Origin: Anaeramoeba flamelloides
Lineage: Eukaryota; Metamonada; Anaeramoebidae
Assembly (NCBI GenBank): GCA_027625915.1
Contig: JANTQA010000023.1
Location: 10,354,001-10,418,000, forward strand
Length of the DNA: 64,000 nucleotides
Direction of reading: 5' to 3'
The notes below the pieces were generated by a model. It did no database searches, was not told where the DNA came from, and saw only the letters and a list, made by a program, of their open reading frames with translations. Below are positions 36,939 to 48,074 of this stretch, one piece after another; the stretch's first letter is position 1; each line of letters begins with the position of its first letter. The position numbers were made by a program, and so were the translations under genes.

Positions 36939-37126
36939 CAGTTCCACTTTTAAGTTACAAACTTTCAACAAAATTTAAGGTACAAAAAAATCTCAAATTA
37001 AGGCACAAAATTTGGAATTTTTTATATTACAATTTATTTTAATAGAATCTGAATTTTTTGCCTTAATTTGAGATTATTATGGTGCATTAAATTTCGTTGA
37101 AAGTTTGTGTCTTAAAAGTGGAACTG
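36939..37126. mobile_element. MITE E, copy 2 (best preserved)
   Basis: 188 bp with long inverted ends: CAGTTCCACTTTTAAG then ACAAACTTTCAACAAAATTT on the left, and GAAAGTTTGTGTCTTAAAAG then TGGAACTG on the right. TA dinucleotides sit 4-5 bases outside on each side. A degenerate end of the same family is at about 58330-58375. Confidence 0.88.
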
Positions 37127-38616
37127 AATGTAAAAGGAAAAAAACACAGTTTTTCAAAATAATTTATTTAAAAGTGTTTTTTTCAAGTATGAAAAAACAA
37201 TAATCCATGTTACTAAGCAAATTGATCAAAAATTCAGAGAATTAAAAATGGGAAAAAAATCAAAATTGCAAGATTTACTAATATTAGAATTTTTCAAACA
37301 CAATACAACACAAGAGGATGTTTTTTCTAAAAGAAAATAATAAAAAAGAAATTAAATTTCAAAAATGAAAAATTAAAGAACTATTTTTTTTGGCAACTGA
37401 ATTGAATGACACAAATTTATTTAGCTACTATAGTACTTGTAATAAAAAAAAAATTCTATAACAATTAGATATCAAAATTAAATCGAAAAAACTAAAATAA
37501 CAAAAGTGTGGAAAAATAATATTTTTTATTGTCTGGCTCAAGATCTAAAATAATTGGAATTTGAAATTTTTATAATCATATTTCAAGTAGCATTTGTTTT
37601 GTCATTAAGATCTTTCAATGCAATTTTTTTCTTTATTTATTTATTTATTTTTCCGAATTTTGTTTTGAAAAAATTGGAAAAGAACTTTTCAAAAAAAAAT
37701 GAAAGTTAAAAAAATCCAAAACTCCCAAGTTTTTGTTTTTATATTTACACAGGTGCTTTAAAACATTTCTTTTAGAAATAGAATGTTGTTTAAATATTTC
37801 AATAACATTAATATTAACTTGAAAAATATATACAAAAAGAGAATCTGTTTTTTCTGAGACTTGATAAAAAAATATGATTTTTTAAGTTGCTAAATTATCC
37901 ACATTTTTGTTGAGTATAATAATTTTTTAAAGATTTTTATATTATTACTTTTTTTAAAAAAAAAAAAGTCGAAAAAAAGTTCATCACATTTTTTAATAGG
38001 AAACACTTGTTGAAATGTCAAGTAAAATCAATTAAAAGAAGAAACCAATTTACTTAAAGAATAATTTATTTTATTATTATCAATTGAATCAACAATATAA
38101 CTTAATTTATATCTCCTTTTTTATATCAAAATCTAATAATTCGTTTTTGGAGATCCTCAAAAATAGTTAAATTTTTTCTACAATTTTTGTAATGGTAGAT
38201 CATTAAAATAAAAACCCCATATCTTAAAATTATATCAGAAAAACTATTGTTGTCTTTTACTTTTCATTTTGTCTATTATCCTAATTTGTTTTTTGATTAT
38301 TGGAGTTTACTTTTCATACCCAGTAAGGTGACCAAGTAAAAATCATCTTTAAATTGTTTTCCAATTTTGCCCTTTTATCCCAATAATCCTCTGTAACTGT
38401 GATTGCTTAATTTGTAAGTAATTTTTCATTTTTACATTTAAAATCCATGTTAATCTTAAAAATTACCTTAAAGAGTATAGGTTTATCAACACTTATGTTG
38501 TTTTATTGAAATCTAGATGTTGAAAACAACCTTAAAGAAATTTTTCATATTTTTTTTCTTTTTTTTTTCACCTTTTGTTCTTTTTTGGCCGTTATTGAAA
38601 TCTAAGCTCTAACGCC

Positions 38617-41304
38617 ATGGACAACTTTCAACAAAAACGGAGCAAATTCGAGGAAATAACAGACAACACAACTGAACCCGAAATCCAAATCCCAAAATTC
38701 ATTCGCTCAAAGCCAGCTAAATATGCAGGAATAGGCTTTGTCATTCTTGGAACGTGCTATTACATTTATCAGCAATACCTTCGTATTAGTTTATTGATCG
38801 AAGAAAATGATCTTGTTGTTCAAATGAATAGTTCCAAAGAAAGTGAGAGATATGATGCTATCCAGCTCCTCCTTCAGAAATGTAAAGAAAATGATCGCCA
38901 ACTATCGTTGTATACAGAAAAGTTTAAAACACAAATCTTTCCAATTTTGACCCAAGATCTTATTTCCAAAAATTTAAAGTTAGGGAGTGCTTCTTCAATG
39001 CTTCTTTCCATACTTATCACAAACAGTAAGAATTGATTTTTTTTTTTTTGCTTTTTTTTTTTTCTTTTTTTATTATTTCAATTTTTCTGGCATAACCAAA
39101 ACAGTGAATTTTAAAAAATTGCATCTGTGTTCTTCTATTTCTTCGAAAATAAATTAAACCGTTTTTTTCTTTTAGAACCGTTTTTTCATTTAACAAACCT
39201 TCATTAATACTTGGTTAAATTTACAAAAAAAAAACACATATCTTTTTTTGTTCCTTTTTTATTTTTCGAATTACAACCAATTAAAAATGTACAACAACCA
39301 AACAACTTTCACACCAAAAAACAACAATAACAACTCTACTCATAATAAAAACTAAAGAAGTATATTCTGATCATTTTTTAACTTTAAATGGGGCAGAGTC
39401 TTTAATTTTAGCAATCCAAATAAACGATCCAATGCAAAAGGGTGTTGAAGAGAATTTAATCTCACATTTAAAAGTCCTATTTCTTGTGGTCAATTATTCC
39501 AAAATAAATGCAGTAACAAAAATTAACAAGTCAAGCGGCGTTTCTTTGCTTTGTACCTTATTTTTGCTTCCAGAAACAACAATCAAAACCCGATCGCTTG
39601 TATTAAAATGTTTAACATGGAGTGCAGAGTATTCTTCAGATGTAATTTCGGTAATTTCTAGGGTTGAAATGTTTGATTCTTTAATTGCTTCAACAAAGTC
39701 AACAGATTATTTATTAGTCAAATATGCAACATCACTCATTTCCGATTGCTCAAACTCAAAAATTTTGATTCAAAAATGCAGTAATGAAATATTTGTTGAT
39801 CATTTAAAAAAATTATTAGTCGACTTACCACACAATTTAATCAATAAGAATAATAAAATCAAAAACGAAAATGAAAAAGAAAAAGAAAAAGAAAAAGAAA
39901 ATAAAAACGGAAACAAAAATAAAAATAAAAACCAAAAGATCCAAATTTTAAATGAAGAAAATGAAAATATTTATAATGAAACTTTAGGAAACATTTGTCT
40001 TATTTTATCTAATGTAACAGAATCAAATAAACAAATAGCAAAAAGCATTTGTTCGGATTATGAATTTCGTAAAAATTTAATAAACAAATGTCTAAAGTGC
40101 CAAGAAAGCAAAATAAAATATTGCTCATTAGAATTATTGTTGTCACTAGCAAGCGCCAGTAAAACAAATCGATTTATAATTAGAAAATCGCCAATACCTA
40201 CACAGTTAAAATTGTTACTTGCCAACGAAAAGAATAGTAATGTGATTTCATCCAGTATTTTATTAATAAAAATTTTGATATGCGAACAGCCTTTAAAACG
40301 CAGATTAATTCTTGACTTTAGCCCCTTGGGCATGATTAAAGAAATTCCACAACTTATAACCCGTTTTCAAAAGCATATACCAAATCTTGAAAATATCGTT
40401 TCAATAATAAACGCTTTTTCAAAAGGTGGTAAATTAATCAGACAACAATTATTAAAATATAATATTTTTAAAAAAATTATTTTAATGCTTAAGCAAACTT
40501 CTGATCCTCAACTACATCTTAAAATTATTCAAACTATTAACAATTATATTCATTCAAGTATGATATTCTATTTTTCAGATTACCTTTTACCATTTTTCAT
40601 TTTTCATTTTACTTTTTCTTTTTCTTTTTCTTTTTCTTTTTCTTTTTTTTCTGTTTCTTTTTCTTTTTTTTTTTTTTCTTTTGATTTTTCGATTTTTTTT
40701 AAAACTTTTTTGAAGTTTTCATTTTATTTTTTGCGATTTTTTTAATTTCCTTTTCCCTTTCTTTTTCTTATTAATGATTTAATCCTATTTCTTTTTAATT
40801 ATCTTATTGCTATTATTATTTTGAATTTTTATTGTCTATTAACAAAAAAATCAAATAGCTAAAATTCAAGACCAACTAATAAATAATGGGGGTATCCAAT
40901 TAATTATCCACCAAATCAAATCAAATCAAGAAATTACTTTGAATATAAGTTTACAAACTATTTTATCTTTTGTAACTATTAAAAAAAAGCATCAACAAAG
41001 AGTAATTATTAATTATTTTTTTATTTGAATCAAAATTTAATTCCCCCCTTTTTAAATTATTATTTTTGTATATATTATTTTGTTTATCTATTTATCTTGA
41101 TATCTATTTTTGATTTATGCTTTTTTCTTTAATCGTTTTTTTTATATTAAAAGTGGGAAAGAAATATAAACTACCTTCTTGAACAAAATACAATTCCAAT
41201 TTTAGTTACTCTTTTAAAGAATAACAAAAAATTTAGCAATCAAATTGTTGAAATTTTTACACAATTCTCTAAAGATCGTAAGAAAAGATATTTTATTAAT
41301 ATAA

Positions 41305-41336
<32 letters not shown>

Positions 41337-41478
41337 CTAACTTACTCACTTATTTACAACTATAAACTAATTCTTAACCATGTAACCATTAAATTTATTT
41401 GTTCTTTTTTATTAAATAAATAAATAAATAACAATAGCTAAAGCATTGGAAGAATTAAATAAATTTCAATTTATTTAA
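38617..41478 (+). CDS. Membrane-anchored ARM/HEAT-repeat-like protein
   Basis: Five exons: 38617-39025, 39361-40557, 40859-41001, 41154-41277 and 41438-41478, giving 637 residues with all phases consistent. Seen: hydrophilic N-terminus, one membrane segment at about 35-52 (KYAGIGFVILGTCYYIY), then leucine-rich alpha-helical repeats with ARM/HEAT character through exons 2-5 (for example LVVNYSKINAVTKIN, SLLCTLFLLPE, IPILVTLLKNN). One Lys/Glu/Asn-rich low-complexity loop lies between repeats. The single N-terminal anchor ahead of ARM repeats resembles ARMC10-like outer-mitochondrial or ER proteins, but I cannot name an orthologue. The exon 2 acceptor is a tandem AAGAAG, so 39358 is an alternative start. 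Introns are 335, 301, 152 and 160 bp; the second contains a TTTTTC hexamer repeat. Confidence 0.85.
40606..40650 (+). repeat. (TTTTTC)n intronic repeat
   Basis: Hexamer repeat inside intron 2 of the ARM-like gene. It keeps a frame open, so the exon appears to run on to 40745, but the coding sequence ends at the GTATGA donor at 40558. Confidence 0.8.
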
Positions 41479-41751
41479 AGAAATTTTTAATTATAATCAT
41501 CAGAAGATTTTTGTGGGTTTAAAATTATATAATATTGAATTTTGTTTTTTATTTTTTTTTCATTTCATTTTTTTTTATACCCAAAAAAAAAAAATTACAA
41601 ATATTAATTTAAAAAATATAAATATATACACACATATATAAATAAATATCGTTTTATAATTTTAAAAATTATTATAACAATAAAAATTAAGAGTTTTTTA
41701 TTTTTTTCAATATGACATTTTATACAATTAAAGAACATGTTTTTATGAAAA

Positions 41752-42374
41752 TAAACTCTTTTTCAGTCAAAGGGGCCCAGTTTTATTGAAGAAATGGAAG
41801 ACATTCTATGAGTTTAATTCATTACTCTTATCAAACTAAAATTTTCAATTTTTAGATCAAAATCATTTTTTCTCATTTTGTCAATTTTTTATTTTTTGTT
41901 TTTTGCTTTTTGCTTTTTGCTTTTTTTTTTTTTTTATTTTTTTTTTTTTCTTTTTCTTGTTTTTGGTGTGATTTTCTTTTTCTTTTTCTTTTTTTTTTTT
42001 TTATATATTTTTTTAAAATTTTGATTTAAAAAAAAAATGTTTGAAAAAACAAATAAACATTAAGAAAAGTGAGACTTTGTATGTTCTTTTAAAATTCATA
42101 CATTTACAAGTAAATAATCTTATTGTCAACAATTTTAATTTCCGAATAAATTGAGAATTTTGCACGAGACGTTCCAAGGAATGGTGACCAAAAAATTTTT
42201 TAACATTTTTTTTTTTAAAATTTATGTTTTATTCAGGGTTTTCTTTTATAATTATCGACTCTTATATGAAGTTTATTATTTCTTGTATTTCTAAACAATC
42301 TAAGTTTGGTTGATTCTTAAAAATAAAGTGACTTTTTCATTTTTGGCTGGGGTACTTTTGGTGATAGGAGTTTA
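41752..42374 (+). mobile_element. Element F1, copy 1
   Basis: Starts TAAACTCTTTTTCAGTCAAA then GGGGCCCAG; ends with the diverged inverse (GGCTGGGGTAC...GGAGTTTA). Alignable with 49489-50050 along its whole length; longer (623 bp) because of expanded poly-T tracts at about 41900-42000. Non-coding. Confidence 0.85.
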
Positions 42375-42793
42375 ATATTAAATATTTGGCTTCAGATTTA
42401 AAAATAAATTTCATTTATCAAGAGTATGAGTTTTTTGATTATTATGTAAAGTATTAAAAGTTGTACTGATGAAATTGCATACGGAATCAATCAAAGTTTA
42501 CATAATAAAGATAATATAATTTAATTCTGTAAAAAAAAAAATTATTAAATTTTATTATCAAATATAAGAATGTATTTATAAAATTTATTTTAATCTGATG
42601 ATATTTGTAGGATTTTTGTAAAAATTAAATATACTAAACCCCATTTTACTTAGACGATCATTTAAAAATACAATTTTATTTTTTTTTTCTTCAAATCAAA
42701 CAATATAACAGGAATTAGAAATAAGAAGAATACAGATAATCAGAGTGGAGTTGAAACTCACTAAAGTTATTCTCAGTTAAATTATTAACCCCC

Positions 42794-42828
<35 letters not shown>

Positions 42829-42879
42829 AAAATAATAAAAAAGGTAAAAAAAATTTGTGATGGATTTAAGGAAACATTT

Positions 42880-43240
42880 TATTCAAAATTTTAACTCCCT
42901 AAGGGATTAGCATCACCTAAGATTCGTCTTTAATCAAAGTATGTTGTAATTGGGTATAAATTATATTAGTTCTATATGATTCAAATAGTTCCTGCGACTC
43001 TAAAAATCTATTAGAAATCTTATTGCTCAACAAATTTTTACATTTTTTACTAATGATCAAAAATTAAAAATTTTCAGTTTAAAAATTATTTTTTAATTCC
43101 CTTTCCAAATCTAAAAATAGAACACCAAATAATAAAATTACGATATTTAATAATCCAGTTTATGAATCTCCCAAAAGTAATAATTTTATAATTTTTTAAT
43201 TTCAAAGATTAACTGATTAATCATCAAAATAAAAAACAAA
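42880..43240 (+). repeat. Dispersed repeat G, copy 1
   Basis: About 360 bp sharing ordered blocks with 54285-54640: AAGGGAT, ACATTTTTTACTAATGATCA, TTTTTTTAATTCC(C)TTTCCAA, and AATTTTTTAATTTC near the end. Confidence 0.65.
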
Positions 43241-44383
43241 ATGATTGATTTTGTTTTTTTCCTTTTGATAAAACTAATTTTATCACCAATATATTTTAAA
43301 TATTTCAGAAATAATTTGTCAAAAATTCTATTCGTAATTATTAAATTTATTTAATAAAATGAATTTTATAACTATTAATCTACATTTCGCCACAAATTTA
43401 AGAAAGAACTTTGCAACTTTGGAGTCCAAATATTGATAAATTAACCTTTAATTTGTGGAAAAATACATAGGTTATTCTGAAATTCTTGTTTTTTTTTACT
43501 AAATACAAAGATCATTTTTACTTGATGAGATCAACACATATTCCCACTTGACTACTTGATTTTTCGAGGTATTCGAACCATGTAGAACTAATTTAGTTAC
43601 GCCCAATAACAACTTATTTTGAACTTAGGTTTCTCCTTTGTTAATAGTAATTTTTTAAGGTGTTTTTGTTTTTTAAAAATTAGATTTTTTTATTATTTTT
43701 TCTGTTTTTTTTTTTGATTTATTTTTTTCTTTCTTAAAAATGATTTTTTTTTTATTTTTTTTTTAAATTAAAAAAGTGAAGAAGAAACATTAAATATTTA
43801 CATGATTCAAATTTAAGTGGTTAAAGCGTTGAAGAAGATGAATAGTGGTGAAATTTTAGCTTGTTTGTATATACTTACCGTTTTGTAAAAAAATTCGCTT
43901 CTGATTTCAATCTTTAACAATGAATTATACCGGGTTCAACTTTGGCTAAGTTCTGTAATACACAAACCGTTGATATCGAGGTGTATAACCTACATTTTCA
44001 ACAAAATTAACATAAAAGACAATAAAAAACAACCCGTCCAGCACCCAGGTATATAAAACAAAACTTCTGGGATACATTTTCTTTACTTTTTTTTTTTTTT
44101 TGAATTATTTTGGGAATTTCTAGAATCCCTTTTTTTTTTTTTTTCTTTTTTTTTTAATCTAATTGTATTTTCATTTGTTTAGGAAAAAATGAAAAATGAC
44201 ACATAATCTTATTCACTTTCGAGTAAGGATCAAAAATTCTCATTTAAAAATTTCAAATTTAAGTTATTGGTATTTGATTTTATTGAATATTTCCTCCTAA
44301 TTGAAAATAATTAAAAAATAACCAAATTTTTAAAAATTTTCAAATAAAGTCAAACCTAAATTAAAATATCAATTGAATACCTA

Positions 44384-44600
44384 CGTATCACATTTTTTTT
44401 AAACTCATAAACCAACCTCTAGGTTTTACACTCTTCAATTTGGTAATTAGAAAAAAAAAAAAAATTGATAAAAATAGCCTTTTTGAACCACTATTAAAAT
44501 CCTATATTAAGTTGTAGGACGATCAGTAAAAAACTAAAATAACAAGTGGTCGAAACAAATGATACACGATTATCGTTTTTCAAATTTCAAGGATTGTAAA
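44384..44600. repeat. Foldback repeat B, single arm
   Basis: Matches the right arms at 6778-6962 and 59565-59770: TTTTACACTCTTCAATT, ACTATTAAAATC, a diverged GATCAGTAAAAAACTAAAAT and TTTTTCAAATTTCAAGG. No matching left arm seen. Confidence 0.6.
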
Positions 44601-44756
44601 CCTTAAAATTTTAAAATATCTTACTAATTGTTATTCAAAAAACAAACTTTATGATCTTTACATAACCAGTTCAATAGGGTATTTTGATATATTGAAATTA
44701 ACATATTTTTTGAGCTTTGGGAATAGATTAGATTCATAAAAATAATTTTCACAATA

Positions 44757-44939
44757 TATTGGTATTTAAATTATAAATAGGATTATTTTTCACTCTATTT
44801 TCAATTTCTCTTTTTTAAGACAATATAGATTCAGTGCCTCAAATTGTAACCAACTTCTTTTGAGAACTCGATTTTTTAAAAAAAAAATATGGAAAAGGAA
44901 GTGAAAATTCTATCCAATTTAGAATTCAAATACCAGTAG
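44757..44939. mobile_element. MITE C, copy 3, 65 bp upstream of the second BTB gene
   Basis: 183 bp, ends ATTGGTATTTAAATTATAAA and GAATTCAAATACCAGTA. It lies where the promoter or 5' leader of the gene starting at 45005 must be. Confidence 0.85.
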
Positions 44940-45004
44940 AATAATTTTTCAAAATGTTCATTTTTTTGAAAGTATTTCCATTTTGAATTACTTTTTTAGA
45001 AAAA

Positions 45005-47554
45005 ATGACAAACCAATACGAACAACTAGAGAAAACTTTCCAACCTTCTTCAAATCTATGGGATGTGATCTTTCAAGTGCAAGAACAAAACAAAACCTTC
45101 AAAGGCCATAAGCTGTTATTTGCCTTAAAATCCAATTTCTTTCGGAGGGTCTTTTATCCTGATGGGTGGAAACTTAATAGTTTTCAAATTATTACTGTCC
45201 AGCTGCCACAGGTCTCTGAAAAACTATTTAGTCTGGTTCACAACTATATTTATACCGGGGAAGTTGATTTAACAATGGAGCTATTCTGCGGCGCCTATTT
45301 GTTAAGTGTTCATTTTGAAATCAAGCAGCTTGTTCAAGAGTGTATTAATTTCTTTCGATCCAAATTGGAAATCTCAAATTCAATGTTTTTCTATTCCCAT
45401 ATTACCCAATACCAAATCCAAGGAAACCTTCGTGAGTATATCAAAAAATTTATAGCCTTAAACTCGATCCAAATCTTTTCACAAAAGGGCGTTTTTAATG
45501 AAGTACCATCAGACATAATAATTGGGATTTTGAAATTCGAAAATTTGCTAATTAAGGAAATTGAGCTTGCTCGCCGTGTTTATGAAAGAGCAATATTTTT
45601 GTCTGAAAAATATTATCATTATTTAAGATCACAAAAAATGCAAAAGGAAACTGAAAACAAAAACAAGGATCAAGATTCAAAGATTTCCGAAACACGTACA
45701 CTTCAATTATTTGAAAGTGAAAATGAAAAAGTAATTGAAAAAGTAAAAGAAAATGAACAAAAGAATGAAAACGATGAGAAAGCACAAGAAAAAGAACAAG
45801 AGAAAGAAAATGAAAAAGAAGAAGAAAAAGTAATTGAGAATGGAAACGAAAATGAAAATCGAAAAGAAGAAGAAGAACAAGAAAAAGAAAAAAAAAATCA
45901 AATAGAAGAAGAAAAAGTAATTGAAAATGGAAACGAAAAAGAAAAAGAAAATGAAAATCAAAAAGAAAAAGAAAATGAAAAAGAAAAAGAAAATGAAAAA
46001 GAAGCAAAGAAGAAAAACTTTGAGAATGGAAACGAAAAAGAACAAAACGAAAAAAATCAAAAAGAAAAAGAATTGAAGAACAACTCTCAAATTACAAACA
46101 ATAATCCGAATAATGCAAGCAATCATAACGAAGGTAAAATTAACGAAGGGTTAGTCTTAAAAGATTATGTATCTGAAATTTTACCTTATTTAAGAATTGA
46201 TTTGATTGTAGCAAATTCTTTTGATGAGCTTATCAGCTTAAATTTGTTTGATAAAAATCAATTAATGGCGTCACTTCGTAAAGTGATCTTTAAAATTCAA
46301 ATGAAATATCAAATTATTATTTCTGAGCAAAGATCACAAATATTTTCTGTCATGCACCAAAATCAAGAATCTAATGTTAACAACAGTCCCCATCGTCACC
46401 TTAGTAATATGAGCAATTATCAAAACAATGATGATGATAATAATAACAATCATCATCGTCATCATCATCAAAATAATAATAAAGGCAATCGTCATCACCA
46501 AAATCATCATCGTCATCATCGAAATAATGATGATAATAATAATCGCCACCACCGTCATCAAAAAAATGATGATAATGACGATGATGATAACAATAAAGAA
46601 ATGAACGATTTTATGGTTAATGGAAATAATAATATATTGAATCAATTGAAAAAATATAAAAAATCAAAAAGTGCTTTAAATAGATATTCTATAAATGATA
46701 AAGATTATTCTAATCCACCCATTGGGGATTCCACTATTACCAGGGCACCAACGAGTTTTATCAGCAAAGAATTTTCAAAAATAAAGAAACCAAAATACCC
46801 GGTCCTAATTCTATCAACATCTGGCAATCTCTTTGTAAATCAGCATGTAGTGCAGTCACTGACTGGCATAGCTAACACCGGGAGGTGGAGCGACAATGAA
46901 TTCTTTATAGACATTAAACTATTTTGGGCAACAAAAAGCCAAGTAACAGCTTCCTTACTCGAGGGGTTCAAATGTGTCTTGGTGTGGACAACACCTTCAA
47001 GGCATTGGTACAACTCTCGGGATATTGGTAACACACTTCGCGCATTTGTTAAAAAAGGAGGGCATCTCATAATTTGTTGCCACTCCGCTTTAAAAAAGCC
47101 TGCAAAGTCAAGAAAAACTGGGACATGTTGCATCCTTGGGAAGCTTACATACACATCACTTTTACCTTGCAAATTGGGTTTAAAAAGCAAAAGAAAGGAA
47201 TCCTACTTGGGCAAAATATACAATAAAAAAAATCAAATAATTAATGATTTCTTAATCACCTCAACGTTTAACCATTTAATGCCAGTTACACGTATAGAAA
47301 CAAAATATAGTTATGATATTAATTCAACAATATGCGAACTCGTGGCAGAATATGACGATGGTGCTCCTTTATTAATGATCAAGCAAAAAAAAAAAACAAA
47401 CGGAGTTATTATATGCGCCAATATCGCCCCATTTACTAGGTCATTTCGTTCAAGACCTGGGAAAAAACGCGGTGGGAAATACGATAAAAATTTTATAGGC
47501 TTACGAATACTTGCAAACTCAATGTGTTATCTCGCAAATAAGATGTATTTATAG
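45005..47554 (+). CDS. BTB protein with C-terminal Rossmann/GATase-like domain (paralogue 2)
   Basis: Single exon, 849 residues. Seen: BTB about 13-115 (LWDVIFQVQ, FKGHKLLFALKS, YIYTGEVDL), start of a BACK-like helical domain (about 120-210), an insertion of about 165 residues made of Glu/Lys/Asn repeats (about 210-373), then the remaining helices (KDYVSEILPYLRIDLI) as if the BACK domain were interrupted. Next come a His/Asn/Asp-rich stretch (about 448-540) and an alpha/beta C-terminal region about 598-849: YPVLILSTSG, AFVKKGGHLIICCHSA (Cys691/692), GKL..SLLP, NGVIICANIAPF and LRILANSMCYL. That order matches the C-terminal region of the BTB protein at 25222-26952, so both share an unusual architecture. 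Likely a Cullin-3-type adaptor or scaffold by its BTB domain; the role of the C-terminal domain is unknown. Confidence 0.9.
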   Translation: MTNQYEQLEKTFQPSSNLWDVIFQVQEQNKTFKGHKLLFALKSNFFRRVFYPDGWKLNSFQIITVQLPQVSEKLFSLVHNYIYTGEVDLTMELFCGAYLLSVHFEIKQLVQECINFFRSKLEISNSMFFYSHITQYQIQGNLREYIKKFIALNSIQIFSQKGVFNEVPSDIIIGILKFENLLIKEIELARRVYERAIFLSEKYYHYLRSQKMQKETENKNKDQDSKISETRTLQLFESENEKVIEKVKENEQKNENDEKAQEKEQEKENEKEEEKVIENGNENENRKEEEEQEKEKKNQIEEEKVIENGNEKEKENENQKEKENEKEKENEKEAKKKNFENGNEKEQNEKNQKEKELKNNSQITNNNPNNASNHNEGKINEGLVLKDYVSEILPYLRIDLIVANSFDELISLNLFDKNQLMASLRKVIFKIQMKYQIIISEQRSQIFSVMHQNQESNVNNSPHRHLSNMSNYQNNDDDNNNNHHRHHHQNNNKGNRHHQNHHRHHRNNDDNNNRHHRHQKNDDNDDDDNNKEMNDFMVNGNNNILNQLKKYKKSKSALNRYSINDKDYSNPPIGDSTITRAPTSFISKEFSKIKKPKYPVLILSTSGNLFVNQHVVQSLTGIANTGRWSDNEFFIDIKLFWATKSQVTASLLEGFKCVLVWTTPSRHWYNSRDIGNTLRAFVKKGGHLIICCHSALKKPAKSRKTGTCCILGKLTYTSLLPCKLGLKSKRKESYLGKIYNKKNQIINDFLITSTFNHLMPVTRIETKYSYDINSTICELVAEYDDGAPLLMIKQKKKTNGVIICANIAPFTRSFRSRPGKKRGGKYDKNFIGLRILANSMCYLANKMYL

Positions 47555-48053
47555 ATTTCTTCAATTTTTTTATTTTTTTTTAATATTAATATTTAAATTC
47601 TTGATTAAAAATTGATTAATTGTCTTTTTTTTTTATTATTTTTTTTATAATTGTTTTTTATTTTAAAGAGAACAAAAATAATTTTTAATTATTTCCATTT
47701 ATATTTTGATTTTATTTTAATTTTTTTTTAAATTTTTTTTTTTTAAAAAAATAATTTGAAGAGTTCTAATTTGGTATTTGTTTCACTACTTTAATTTATT
47801 TAATAAAATTATTTTTAAAAAATTGAATTTTAATTTCATCATAAATTTTGAATTGAAGTTTATATAACAAAATATTGATCTTTAACTAATTGAACTGTTA
47901 ATAATTATTTGGTAATTTACATAACAAAAAAAAATTATCAATCAAAAATAAAAATAATTGAAATATTTCTCAAAAACTAAAATTATTTCATCTTTTAATG
48001 GAATTAGAATATTTTAATTCTTTTTCCTGGTGTAGATGTATCAAAAATTTTCA

Positions 48054-48074
48054 GGGGGGGGGGGGGGGGGGGGG
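48054..48074 (+). repeat. Poly-G tract (21 G)
   Basis: Twenty-one consecutive guanines in DNA that is otherwise almost all A/T. A shorter G run follows at about 48590. Could form quadruplex structure. Confidence 0.9.

Larger units (their letters stand above)
31866..38616. other. Intergenic region, 6.75 kb, rich in short DNA elements
   Basis: No gene supported. Contains MITE E copies (32739-32928 and 36939-37126), MITE C (33303-33473), a possible 1.6-kb element bounded by CAGGTA..ACGA ends (34160-35794) and a triple ACGCGT cluster at 35736-35764. ORFs of 60-74 codons here are Phe/Lys/Ile-rich and not credible. Confidence 0.6.
41479..45004. other. Intergenic region with mobile elements
   Basis: Contains element F1 copy 1 (41752-42374), a long poly-A run (about 42795-42826), repeat G copy 1 (about 42880-43240), one arm of foldback B (44384-44600) and MITE C copy 3. 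A GC-richer patch at about 43.82-44.05 kb has no resolved gene. Confidence 0.55.

Noticed and set aside
4150-43590. tRNA-like GGTTCGAAT/TTCGAACC matches near 4160 and 43570
   Set aside because: No A-box or cloverleaf could be built around them; no tRNA or rRNA gene is supported in the window.
43820-44050. Coding-like minus-strand patch (NVGYTPRYQRFVYYRT)
   Set aside because: Only about 30 codons, interrupted by stops and without splice sites that extend it; too weak to call.
45552-46126. Phe/Leu-rich minus ORFs opposite the EKEN repeat
   Set aside because: Antisense of a GAA/AAA coding microsatellite.
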